Shown here piece by piece: positions 6,610 through 14,409 of a DNA stretch of 15,287 bases. This DNA is from JBEEMU01 sp043778315. Its GTDB lineage: Bacteria; Bacteroidota; Bacteroidia; Chitinophagales; Saprospiraceae. Made by a program: the position numbers and the translations under genes. Every line of letters begins with the position of its first letter. The stretch's first letter is position 1. The stretch is taken from positions 1 through 15,287 of the forward strand of contig JAYWGJ010000374.1 of assembly GCA_043778315.1 (NCBI GenBank), read 5' to 3'. The notes under the pieces were generated by a model. The model was not told the origin of the DNA. It saw nothing but the letters and a program-made list of their open reading frames with translations, and made no database searches.

Positions 6610-7614
6610 TTATAATAGTCCTGCTTTGCGCGAAACGTCCATCATTCTATCAATACTCGCTACACCTTTCGCGATAACTTCTGCCGATAAAGTGACTTCG
6701 GGCAACTCGTATTTCATACAAAGATATAGTTTTTCCATTGTATTCAACTTCATGTGCGGACACTCGTTGCAAGCGCAAGTGTTGTTTGGCGGCGCAGGTA
6801 TGAACGTTTTGGTCGGGCATACTTTTTGCATTTGATGTATAATACCCGCCTCTGTTCCTACTATAAACGATTGACTATCAGAATTTTGTATGTATTTCAA
6901 CAAGCCGCTTGTAGAACCAATATAATCTGCCAACTCCAATATATGTGGCTCGCATTCGGGGTGCGCTATAAATTTGGCTTCGGGGTGACGCGCCTGCAAT
7001 TTGGTAATTTTCTCGTGCGCAAAAATTTCATGTACCATACACGCGCCGTTCCAAAGCACCATATCACGACCCGTTTTCTTTATCAAATACGCACCTAAAT
7101 TTTTATCGGGCGCAAATAAAATCGGCGTGTCGAGCGGTATGCTTTCTATGATTTGAACGGCGTTTGTGGAGGTACAACAAATATCTGTGAGCGTTTTTAG
7201 CTCCGCCGTACAGTTGATATAGCTGACAACAATATGATTTGGATATTTTTTTTTGTATTCGCAGAACAGCGCAGGCGGGCAACTATCTGCGAGTGAACAG
7301 CCTGCTTTGAGGTCGGGCAACAGCACTTTTTTGTTCGGCGACAACATTTTTGCGGTTTCTGCCATGAAGTGAACGCCCGCAAATACGATAATATCGGCAT
7401 CGGTGCGCGCCGCTTCCTCCGACAAACCGAGCGAATCGCCGATATAATCCGCAATATCTTGTATATCGCCGTCTTGGTAGTAATGCGCCAAAATCACGGC
7501 GTTTTTCTCCTTTTTCAGGCGGTTAATCTCCGCCACCAAATCGATGGTCGGGTCTATTTCCATATCCAAAAAACCGCGCTCGAGCAAGGCTTCTTTTGCT
7601 ACTGATAATGACAT
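6610..7614 (-). CDS. nadA: Quinolinate synthase NadA
   Basis: NadA condenses iminoaspartate with dihydroxyacetone phosphate to give quinolinate in de novo NAD synthesis, using a [4Fe-4S] cluster in the cytosol. The 334-residue protein has the family features in order: 'AVILAHYYQ' (39-47), 'DSLGLS' (60-65), 'FAGVHFMAETAKML' (78-91), the cluster cysteines Cys106 (KAGCSLADSCP), Cys192 (NGACMVHE) and Cys282 or Cys285 (CNECPHM), 'HPECEP' (218-223) and 'GTEAGIIH' (253-260). The frame can be extended to a TTG at 7683, but that codon lies in the -7 promoter box, so the ATG at 7614 is correct. nadB and nadC are not in this window. It is transcribed divergently from ychF and ends against a two-way terminator. 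Confidence 0.96.
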   Translation of the reverse strand: MSLSVAKEALLERGFLDMEIDPTIDLVAEINRLKKEKNAVILAHYYQDGDIQDIADYIGDSLGLSEEAARTDADIIVFAGVHFMAETAKMLSPNKKVLLPDLKAGCSLADSCPPALFCEYKKKYPNHIVVSYINCTAELKTLTDICCTSTNAVQIIESIPLDTPILFAPDKNLGAYLIKKTGRDMVLWNGACMVHEIFAHEKITKLQARHPEAKFIAHPECEPHILELADYIGSTSGLLKYIQNSDSQSFIVGTEAGIIHQMQKVCPTKTFIPAPPNNTCACNECPHMKLNTMEKLYLCMKYELPEVTLSAEVIAKGVASIDRMMDVSRKAGLL

Positions 7615-7680
7615 ATTTTTGAGTTTAAAAATTAAATTTATTTCTAAATCATCTTCATCATATAAAACTGAAAACTTGCA

Positions 7681-7713
7681 CAAATGTAACGCTTTACAAG
7701 TTATATTCTCAAA
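7681..7713 (-). promoter_or_regulatory. nadA promoter
   Basis: Read on the minus strand, TTTG (7713-7710) is followed by TACATTTG (7688-7681), a full match to the -7 element. The gap is 21 bp, slightly long. The leader to the nadA ATG is about 65 bp. Confidence 0.65.
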
Positions 7714-7835
7714 ATGAATTGAGTTTCTGATTATAAATAAATAGCTTATTTTGGCTAATTGCTACAAAAAGCCTTGTAAGCGGCGCAAACCAAACATTTT
7801 AGATAACATTAGCCAATAATACGGTTATAAAGTAG

Positions 7836-7843
7836 TATCTTTG
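7836..7843 (+). promoter_or_regulatory. Likely ychF promoter -7 box
   Basis: TATCTTTG matches TAnnTTTG and lies 49 bp before the ychF ATG. No clear -33 TTTG is present. At that position there is instead ATTAGCCAA (7808-7816), which is inverted relative to TTGGCTAAT at 7751-7759. Confidence 0.5.
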
Positions 7844-7892
7844 CGCGCTGTTTAGCAAAAAAAGAATTTTATAATACAAAATAAAAAATAAC

Positions 7893-8993
7893 ATGGCATT
7901 AAAATGCGGCATCGTGGGCTTGCCCAATGTAGGTAAATCGACCTTATTTAACGCCATTTCTTCGGCGAAAGCGCAATCGGCAAACTTCCCTTTTTGTACG
8001 ATAGAACCCAATATCGGTACGATAACCGTACCCGACGAGCGGCTCACTAAGCTATCTGATATTATCAATCCTGAAAAAATATTGCCCACAACTATCGAGA
8101 TTGTGGACATCGCGGGTTTGGTGAAAGGCGCGAGTAAAGGCGAAGGTTTGGGTAATATGTTTTTGGCAAATATCCGCGAAGTGAACGCGATTGTTCACGT
8201 TGTGCGTTGCTTCGAAGACGATAATGTGATACACGTTCACGGCAAAGTCGACCCTGTTGGCGACAAAGAGGTCATCGATACCGAACTGCAACTAAAAGAT
8301 ATGGAGACGCTGAGTAAGCGGCTCGACGGCGCGAAGAAAAAGCTCAAAAACGGCGACCGCGACGGTCAGCGTGCAGTAGATTTTATGGAGCGGCTAAAAA
8401 TCCATATCGACGGCGGTAATAACGCTCGTTCGGTACAGTTCATCGACGATATGGATAACGAAATATTAGAGGAAATGTTGCTATTGACCTCTAAACCAGT
8501 GATTTACGTTTGCAACGTAGAAGAAAGTGCAGTGAACACAGGCAACGCGCATACCGAAAAATTTAAGGCGGCTGTGGCTAACGAAAAAGCAGAAGTGATA
8601 CTTATTTCAGCCGCTATCGAGGCGGATATTGCCGATTTGGAGAGCTACGAAGAGCGCATGATTTTCCTAGAAGACATGGGTTTGAGCGAGCCAGGGGCGC
8701 ACAAAGTTATCCGCGCATCGTACCGAATTTTGAATTTAATTACCTATATCACGGCAGGTGTGAAAGAGGTGCGCGCTTGGACGGTCAATAAAGGCGCGAA
8801 AGCTCCTGCCGCCGCAGGCGTGATACATACCGATTTCGAGAAGGGTTTTATCCGTGCCGAAGTCATCAAATACGACGATTATATCAAATACGGCTCAGAA
8901 CCTGCCGTGAAAGAAGCAGGTAAAATGAGCGTAGAAGGCAAAGAGTATATTGTACAAGATGGCGACATTATGCACTTCCGTTTTAATGTATAA
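7893..8993 (+). CDS. ychF: Redox-regulated ATPase YchF (Obg-family, OLA1-like)
   Basis: This is the universal ribosome-associated P-loop ATPase of the Obg group. The 366-residue protein has the usual length. The P-loop is GLPNVGKS (9-16), the G3 motif is DIAGL (72-76), and the G4 position holds NVEE (208-211) in place of NKxD, the change that makes YchF prefer ATP over GTP. A coiled-coil insertion ('LSKRLDGAKKKLKNGDRDGQ') follows, and a C-terminal TGS domain (~283-366) ends in 'VQDGDIMHFRFNV'. It is a single-gene unit, divergent from nadA, with its own promoter and terminator. Nothing unusual was seen. Confidence 0.97.
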   Translation: MALKCGIVGLPNVGKSTLFNAISSAKAQSANFPFCTIEPNIGTITVPDERLTKLSDIINPEKILPTTIEIVDIAGLVKGASKGEGLGNMFLANIREVNAIVHVVRCFEDDNVIHVHGKVDPVGDKEVIDTELQLKDMETLSKRLDGAKKKLKNGDRDGQRAVDFMERLKIHIDGGNNARSVQFIDDMDNEILEEMLLLTSKPVIYVCNVEESAVNTGNAHTEKFKAAVANEKAEVILISAAIEADIADLESYEERMIFLEDMGLSEPGAHKVIRASYRILNLITYITAGVKEVRAWTVNKGAKAPAAAGVIHTDFEKGFIRAEVIKYDDYIKYGSEPAVKEAGKMSVEGKEYIVQDGDIMHFRFNV

Positions 8994-9022
8994 AAACCTG
9001 AAAATCAATTGTTTATAATATA

Positions 9023-9059
9023 AAAAAGGGTATCACAACTAAGTTGCGATACCCTTTTT
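9023..9059. terminator. Bidirectional terminator between ychF and secA
   Basis: AAAAAGGGTATC (9023-9034) pairs perfectly with GATACCCTTTTT (9048-9059), and an inner CAAC/GTTG extends the hairpin. It lies 30 bp after the ychF stop and 39 bp beyond the secA stop, so it serves both converging genes. Confidence 0.92.
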
Positions 9060-9097
9060 GTATTAAATTAAGATTCGAATAATTATATAATTTTCAA

Positions 9098-12000
9098 CTA
9101 TACCACACCTTTTCCGTGGCAGTTTTTGAACTTTTTGCCATTGCCACACGGACAGGCATCGTTTCTACCTACTTTTACTTCATTGCGGATAGGTTGCTGA
9201 CGCTGCTGTTGCTGCGGTTGCGACTGCGAGCGTTGTTGTATCTCTTCGTAGTCGCTGTCGTCGCCGTTGCGGTCTATAAAATACTCCTGTTTTTTAGGTT
9301 GCGGCGCGGCTTCTTGTATGTCCTCTTCCTCAAAAAGCGGAATTGTGCCTTTGCTCAAAAACGACACTACATCGCGGTTTATTTGTCCGATTAGCTGTTT
9401 AAACAAGTCAAATGCTTGTATTTTATAAATAACTAACGGGTCTTTTTGCTCAAAAGACGCAGATTGTACCTTATCTTTTAGCTCGTCCATATTCCGCAAA
9501 TGCTCCTTCCACGCCGTATCTATTAGCGAAAGCGTAATACCTTTTTCTACTTCGGTGTGCATCGTTGCGCCTTCGCTCGCTATCGCTTGCTCCATCGGAA
9601 CTACGAGTTGCAGGGTGCGCCAACCGTCGGTATAAGGTATCGCAATATTGCTAAACTGCGCGCCTTGCTCGCGATGCACGTCTTGTATAAGCGGCATAAC
9701 GCTACGAATAATCGCTGCCGATTTTTCGCGGTAATGCGCTAATACTTCTTTTTGGAACGTCGCGCTGAGTATATCTGCTTTTTGCGCCGCAAATTCAGCT
9801 TGACTGATTTTGGTTTCTATACCAAAATATTGCATTGCGTCGAGATGAAACGCATCGTAAGTCGTCGTCGGTTTGTGTGTTTGCACGAGTTCATCGGCGA
9901 GGTCGCAAAACATATTATATACGTCTATCGATACCCGTTCGCCGAACAGTGCGTTTTGGCGTTTTTTATAAATCGCTTCACGCTGAATATTCATCACATC
10001 ATCGTACTCCAATAATCGCTTGCGACTACCAAAATTATTTTCCTCTACTTTTTTCTGCGACCGCTCGATGCTGTTGCTGACCATAGAGTGCTGTATGACT
10101 TCGTTTTCGTCATAACCCATTTTGTCCATCCAACCTGCCAAGCGTTCCGAACCAAATTTACGCATCAAATCGTCCTCCAACGACACAAAAAACTGCGACG
10201 AACCCGGGTCGCCTTGTCGTCCTGCACGTCCGCGCAACTGACGGTCGACCCGACGCGAATCATGTCGTTCCGTGCCTACAATTGCCAAGCCGCCTGCTTC
10301 GCGCACACCCGCGCCGAGCTTGATATCCGTACCCCGACCTGCCATATTTGTAGCAATAGTCACCGCACCTGCTTGTCCTGCTTCCGCCACGATTTGTGCT
10401 TCGCTCGCGTGTTGTTTTGCATTCAAAACTTTATGTGGAATGCCGCGCATATCGAGCAATCGACTGAGTTGCTCCGAAATATTTACGGTAGTCGTTCCCA
10501 CCAAAACAGGGCGACCAGCCGCACGCATTTTTTCTATTTCTTCTGCTGCCGCGTTGAACTTAGCGCGAACGGTTTTATATACTAAATCGTCGTCATCTTT
10601 ACGCGAAATCGGTCTATTTGTAGGAATACAGACCACATCGAGCTTGTATATCGTCCAAAGTTCCTGCGCTTCGGTCTCCGCCGTACCCGTCATACCCGCC
10701 AATTTGTGGTACATACGGAAGTAGTTTTGGAGCGTTACGGTAGCGTAAGTTTGCGTCGCTTCTTTTATTTCTACGCCTTCTTTCGCCTCCACTGCTTGGT
10801 GCAATCCGTCAGACCAACGGCGACCTTCCATGATACGACCCGTGCTTTCATCTACTATTTTCACCTCGCTATCCATCACGATATAGTCTTTTTCTCGCTC
10901 GAATAAAGTGTAGGCTTTTAGCAATTGTTGTACACAATGCAAACGGTTCGACTTCAAAGTGAAGTCTTGCATCAATTGCTCTTTTTGTACAATTTTTTCG
11001 TCGTCGGTCAAATTTTTATCCATAGAAATATGGACTATTTGCTGCGCAATATCGGGCATGACAAAAAACGTAGGGTCGCCCATGATTTTTGCCAAATAAT
11101 CGTTTCCTTTTTGCGTCAGCTCTACCGAATTATTTTTTTCTTCTATCGTAAAATACAAAGCACTATCCGCTTGCGGCATATACTTCGACTGCTCTTGCAT
11201 ATAATGATTTTCGACTTTTTGCATTGTCGTTTTGATGCCTTGCTCGCTCAAAAACTTGATGGTCGGGCGGTAACGCGGCAGACCGCGATGCGCGCGAAAT
11301 AACGCCAAACCGCCTTGTCCTTCGTCGTGACCTGTATTACCAGCCGCAAAACCTTTTTTGGCTTCCGTCAATAATTGAGTCACTAAACCGCGTTGCGTTT
11401 CATACAAACCTTCTACAATCGACTTCAAAGCGACATAATTTGCCATTTCGGTATCGACGGGAACGGGTCCAGAAATAATAAGCGGCGTGCGCGCATCGTC
11501 AATCAAAACCGAATCCACCTCGTCCACCATCGCGTAGTGATGTTTGTGTTGCACCAATTCCTCGGGGCTGTTCGTCATGTTATCGCGCAGATAATCGAAA
11601 CCAAATTCGTTATTCGTACCATAAACGATGTCACATAAATACGCTTCGCGACGTGCGGCGGTATTCGGCTGATGTTTGTCGATACAATCGCAAGTGAGCA
11701 ATAAAAACTCGAATAACGGACCCTTCCATTCCGAGTCGCGTTTTGCCAAATAATCATTGACAGTTACAATATGAACGCCTTGTCCGCTCAACCCGTTTAG
11801 GTAAGCGGGCAGCGTAGCGACTAAGGTTTTGCCCTCGCCCGTTGCCATTTCCGACACTTTGCCTTGGTGCAAAACCATACCGCCGATAAGCTGCACGTCG
11901 TAATGCACCATATTCCAAGTCACAGGCGTTCCGCCAGCGAGCCAAGTATTTTTCCAAATCGCTTCGTCGCCTTCTATGCGTACATAAGGGTCGCCTTTTG

Positions 12001-12439
12001 CGGCAGCGCGAGCGGCTATTTTGCGGTCGTGCGCGGTTGCTCTAGTGCGTATTTCTTCGTTTAGCGACAAGCGGCGCGCAGCCTCTTTGATAGTCGCGAA
12101 GGCTTCGGGGAGTATTTCTAATAAAATAACCTCGAGGTGTTTATCGCGTTCTTTTTTGAACGTGTCTATTTCGGCAAAAAGTTTTTCTTTGCGTGCCATG
12201 CTCGTTGTGCGGCTCGCCTCGTCGTGCAGCGCGGTTATATCTGCATCAACGCCAGCAAGATGCTGCGCGATGCGCGAGCGAAATTCGTTGGTTTTTTGGC
12301 GCAAATCGTCGATATGCAAGGCTTCGTAGCCTGCAAAATGCTGATTTACTTTTGTTACCAATGGCAACAAAACTTTAATATCGCGGTCGTGCTTAGTGCC
12401 GAATATTTTTTTGGAGAGGTCAGTTATGAAAGATAACAT
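9098..12439 (-). CDS. secA: Preprotein translocase ATPase SecA
   Basis: SecA is the ATP-driven motor that pushes unfolded proteins through SecYEG; T9SS cargo such as the protein at the left end depends on it. The 1,113-residue length is typical of Bacteroidota and longer than the ~900 of E. coli. Walker A is MATGEGKT (198-205) and Walker B is DEVDSVLIDDARTPLIISGP (306-325). The second motor domain has MAGRGTDIKLG and 'GTERHDSRRVDRQLRGRAGRQGDPG'. A Gln/Ser-rich linker (QSQPQQQQRQQ) leads to the C-terminal zinc-binding tail CPCGNGKKFKNCH (Cys1096, Cys1098, Cys1107, His1108), used for SecB and lipid contact in other species. The ATG at 12439 is followed by the expected start 'MLSFITDLSKKIFG'. 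I saw no convincing promoter in the 116-bp gap upstream. Read-through from the restriction operon is possible but unproven. Confidence 0.97.
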   Translation of the reverse strand: MLSFITDLSKKIFGTKHDRDIKVLLPLVTKVNQHFAGYEALHIDDLRQKTNEFRSRIAQHLAGVDADITALHDEASRTTSMARKEKLFAEIDTFKKERDKHLEVILLEILPEAFATIKEAARRLSLNEEIRTRATAHDRKIAARAAAKGDPYVRIEGDEAIWKNTWLAGGTPVTWNMVHYDVQLIGGMVLHQGKVSEMATGEGKTLVATLPAYLNGLSGQGVHIVTVNDYLAKRDSEWKGPLFEFLLLTCDCIDKHQPNTAARREAYLCDIVYGTNNEFGFDYLRDNMTNSPEELVQHKHHYAMVDEVDSVLIDDARTPLIISGPVPVDTEMANYVALKSIVEGLYETQRGLVTQLLTEAKKGFAAGNTGHDEGQGGLALFRAHRGLPRYRPTIKFLSEQGIKTTMQKVENHYMQEQSKYMPQADSALYFTIEEKNNSVELTQKGNDYLAKIMGDPTFFVMPDIAQQIVHISMDKNLTDDEKIVQKEQLMQDFTLKSNRLHCVQQLLKAYTLFEREKDYIVMDSEVKIVDESTGRIMEGRRWSDGLHQAVEAKEGVEIKEATQTYATVTLQNYFRMYHKLAGMTGTAETEAQELWTIYKLDVVCIPTNRPISRKDDDDLVYKTVRAKFNAAAEEIEKMRAAGRPVLVGTTTVNISEQLSRLLDMRGIPHKVLNAKQHASEAQIVAEAGQAGAVTIATNMAGRGTDIKLGAGVREAGGLAIVGTERHDSRRVDRQLRGRAGRQGDPGSSQFFVSLEDDLMRKFGSERLAGWMDKMGYDENEVIQHSMVSNSIERSQKKVEENNFGSRKRLLEYDDVMNIQREAIYKKRQNALFGERVSIDVYNMFCDLADELVQTHKPTTTYDAFHLDAMQYFGIETKISQAEFAAQKADILSATFQKEVLAHYREKSAAIIRSVMPLIQDVHREQGAQFSNIAIPYTDGWRTLQLVVPMEQAIASEGATMHTEVEKGITLSLIDTAWKEHLRNMDELKDKVQSASFEQKDPLVIYKIQAFDLFKQLIGQINRDVVSFLSKGTIPLFEEEDIQEAAPQPKKQEYFIDRNGDDSDYEEIQQRSQSQPQQQQRQQPIRNEVKVGRNDACPCGNGKKFKNCHGKGVV

Positions 12440-12555
12440 TATATTATTTTATTCGTATATATTATAGTGTGTAGAATAAAGGATTAGTATTTACAATAAA
12501 AACAAAAATTTTATGTCCTATAATAATCCTTTTGCGATAAGCATAATAAATATTA

Positions 12556-13317
12556 TTAGGTAGAAATTATTTCAAAATTAGCACTTCTTACCAATTCAAT
12601 ACTGTTATAATCGTTGATGTTTTTGAATGTAAATTGCCAAATCAAGTACTCTTCTTCTCTTTTTTCAAAGAAAAGCATATTTACTTTTTTGGTAACTTGT
12701 TGTTGCCATTGACGGTATGGGTAGTACAATTGTCTAATAATCGTATTGGTGCTGACCGTATTTTTTGCTTCTATTAAGGCTATTTGCGTCTTGCCTTCGT
12801 AGCCTGCATCTACCTCGGTTTGTACACTTTTTTGGCTTATCAAAAACTTGCCAACCTTGAAATCAAACTCAGGTGTATATTTACGCCCACGAATTGTTAA
12901 AACCAAACTTTCATCTTCCATAAACGTGCGAATAAGGCTATTTGCATACGCATAATCAAGGTGTTGCATTTCGGAATTACCAATTTTGGAGGTTTCTAAC
13001 TCAAAATCAAGTTTCGATTTATACACTTTAGTACCTGTTGTTATTGCAGGAATATCGACGTAGCCTTCGCCTTTGATAATAGAATAAATACCATTTTTAG
13101 TCGGTAAAATAAACAAACCATTATCTGCGAATACTTCGGGTCTATCCTCACGACTATCTTGTTTACACAAAACACGCGCTTCTTTTTCGCTTGTAGCATC
13201 AAAATGTGCCGTTGCCGTTTTAATTTGTTTTGCCGTTATTTCAAAAGGAGATTTATTGAAATCATGTTTATGAATTCCATATTTATCAAAAATCGAAAGC
13301 CAAGGTTTGTGGTTCAT
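12556..13317 (-). CDS. Putative type II restriction endonuclease, PD-(D/E)XK type
   Basis: The 253-residue protein follows the methyltransferase gene on the same strand and overlaps its end by 32 bp, the classic place for the partner nuclease. A PD-(D/E)XK-like core is visible: Glu168-x-Asp170 (QTEVDAGYEG), then after a short strand Glu183-x-Lys185 (ALIEAKN), followed by 'IIRQLYYPYRQW' (193-204). From memory, this EAKN...RQLYYPYR arrangement is shared by a group of annotated type II restriction enzymes (DUF6997-like), but I cannot confirm the family. It does not resemble DpnII or MboI nucleases as I remember them. Given its partner, the predicted target is GATC. GC content is visibly lower than in secA and in the DUF5682 gene, suggesting the pair was acquired by transfer. 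Confidence 0.75.
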   Translation of the reverse strand: MNHKPWLSIFDKYGIHKHDFNKSPFEITAKQIKTATAHFDATSEKEARVLCKQDSREDRPEVFADNGLFILPTKNGIYSIIKGEGYVDIPAITTGTKVYKSKLDFELETSKIGNSEMQHLDYAYANSLIRTFMEDESLVLTIRGRKYTPEFDFKVGKFLISQKSVQTEVDAGYEGKTQIALIEAKNTVSTNTIIRQLYYPYRQWQQQVTKKVNMLFFEKREEEYLIWQFTFKNINDYNSIELVRSANFEIIST

Positions 13318-14230
13318 AATTGTAATTTGTTATAATAAGTTCGTTTATTGCCCCTCGTTTGTCGCCCTTACTATTGATGGCTCGGTTTGCTGAAACTTGA
13401 TGAAAGTTATAATTAGGAAATATGTTCTCAAAAAATACGTCGTTAGGATTTGAGTTTTTGGGGTCAGAATTACTTAACATCAACATTGCATTAGTTGTAT
13501 TATCTAAATGCTGAAAATAATTGGCCACCTCTCTTTGGTCATTATCCGTAAAAGTTTTTCCCGCATAGGTCGTAAAACTCGAGGTGTCGCTAAGGGGACG
13601 ATACGGCGGGTCAAAATAAGCAAACGTGTTATCGTCAATAAAATTGATTGAGTCATTATAGTTGCCAATCCTTATTTCTGCCCGTTGCAATACTCGATGC
13701 GCCGCCTTGATATTTACCTCATCAATAATAGTAGGCGTTGGGTGTTTTCCAAAAGGCACATTAAATTCACCTTTGCTATTCAAGCGAAATAAGCCATTAA
13801 AACAAGTTTTATTTAAAAAAATAAGTTGCGCGGCTCTCGGAATCCAATTATCCGACAAATGCTTATAATTTATTTCAAAACGTTGCTGATTAAAATGTTT
13901 TCGTATCTCTAAAAACAAGTCGTTTCGCTTTTCGGTGGGGGTATTATCGTATTCTTTTTGATATTGGTCTAAAAAATCAAGTAAAGAATCATATTTTTGT
14001 TGTACCACCCAGTAAGTTAGCACTAAATCTTTATTTACGTCAGAAATATAGCCACTTTTAATATCAAAACGCTGCATAACATCAAAAAAAACAGCCCCTC
14101 CACCCAAAAAAGGCTCGGCAAACTTAGTAATTCTATGTTTTCGTAGGTCATGTGGGTAATAATTTTGGAATTGCGACAGTAATTGCCCTTTACCTCCTAC
14201 CCATTTTATAAAAGGACGAGCTTTTGTCAT
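13286..14230 (-). CDS. Dam-like (D12 class) DNA adenine N6-methyltransferase, predicted GATC-specific
   Basis: The enzyme would methylate adenine in DNA with S-adenosylmethionine. The 314-residue protein has the alpha-group motif order: PFIKWVGGKGQLL (6-18), the SAM-binding FAEPFLGGGAVFF (37-49), the target-recognition stretch GLFRLNSKGEFNVPFG (146-161) and catalytic DPPY (207-210) followed by RPLSDTSSFTTY. The recognition stretch is very close to that of E. coli Dam (GLCRYNLRGEFNVPFG). Leu147, Arg149 and Pro159 align with Dam Leu122, Arg124 and Pro134, which contact GATC. It overlaps the downstream nuclease gene by 32 bp and has a strong promoter upstream, so methylase is made before nuclease. 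The absence of GATC in the flanking 14.8 kb fits this specificity. Confidence 0.93.
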   Translation of the reverse strand: MTKARPFIKWVGGKGQLLSQFQNYYPHDLRKHRITKFAEPFLGGGAVFFDVMQRFDIKSGYISDVNKDLVLTYWVVQQKYDSLLDFLDQYQKEYDNTPTEKRNDLFLEIRKHFNQQRFEINYKHLSDNWIPRAAQLIFLNKTCFNGLFRLNSKGEFNVPFGKHPTPTIIDEVNIKAAHRVLQRAEIRIGNYNDSINFIDDNTFAYFDPPYRPLSDTSSFTTYAGKTFTDNDQREVANYFQHLDNTTNAMLMLSNSDPKNSNPNDVFFENIFPNYNFHQVSANRAINSKGDKRGAINELIITNYNYEPQTLAFDF

Positions 14231-14293
14231 ATTTTAAGTACTAATTTTAACTTTCTTTATAATAAAAAAACACGAACTTCCCTTATCATACCG

Positions 14294-14324
14294 CAAAGAT
14301 AGCAAAATATGCGCCAATCTCAAA
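14294..14324 (-). promoter_or_regulatory. Promoter of the restriction-modification operon
   Basis: On the minus strand TTTG (14324-14321), exactly 19 bp, then TATCTTTG (14301-14294). This is the best match in the window to the Bacteroidota consensus. The leader to the methyltransferase ATG at 14230 is about 60 bp and A/T-rich. Confidence 0.8.
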
Positions 14325-14409
14325 ACCTATTTTTTATCGGACAATATGTCGAGTCAAATCAAGCAAAACGGTACTTTTGGCTGCAATTTCATTTTGGCTA
14401 ATTGCCATT

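Noticed and set aside
7615..7683. N-terminal extension of NadA from a TTG at 7683
   Set aside because: The TTG is part of the -7 promoter element, and the added residues do not fit the family start.
9116..12436. Many plus-strand open frames across this stretch
   Set aside because: They are antisense to secA, which has full-length family conservation; their translations are Cys/Arg/Phe-rich and contain no recognisable domain.
12513..12562. Possible hairpin (CCTATAATAAT / ATATTATTAGG) after the nuclease gene
   Set aside because: The arms pair poorly out of phase, the loop is long and no T run follows; not supported as a terminator.
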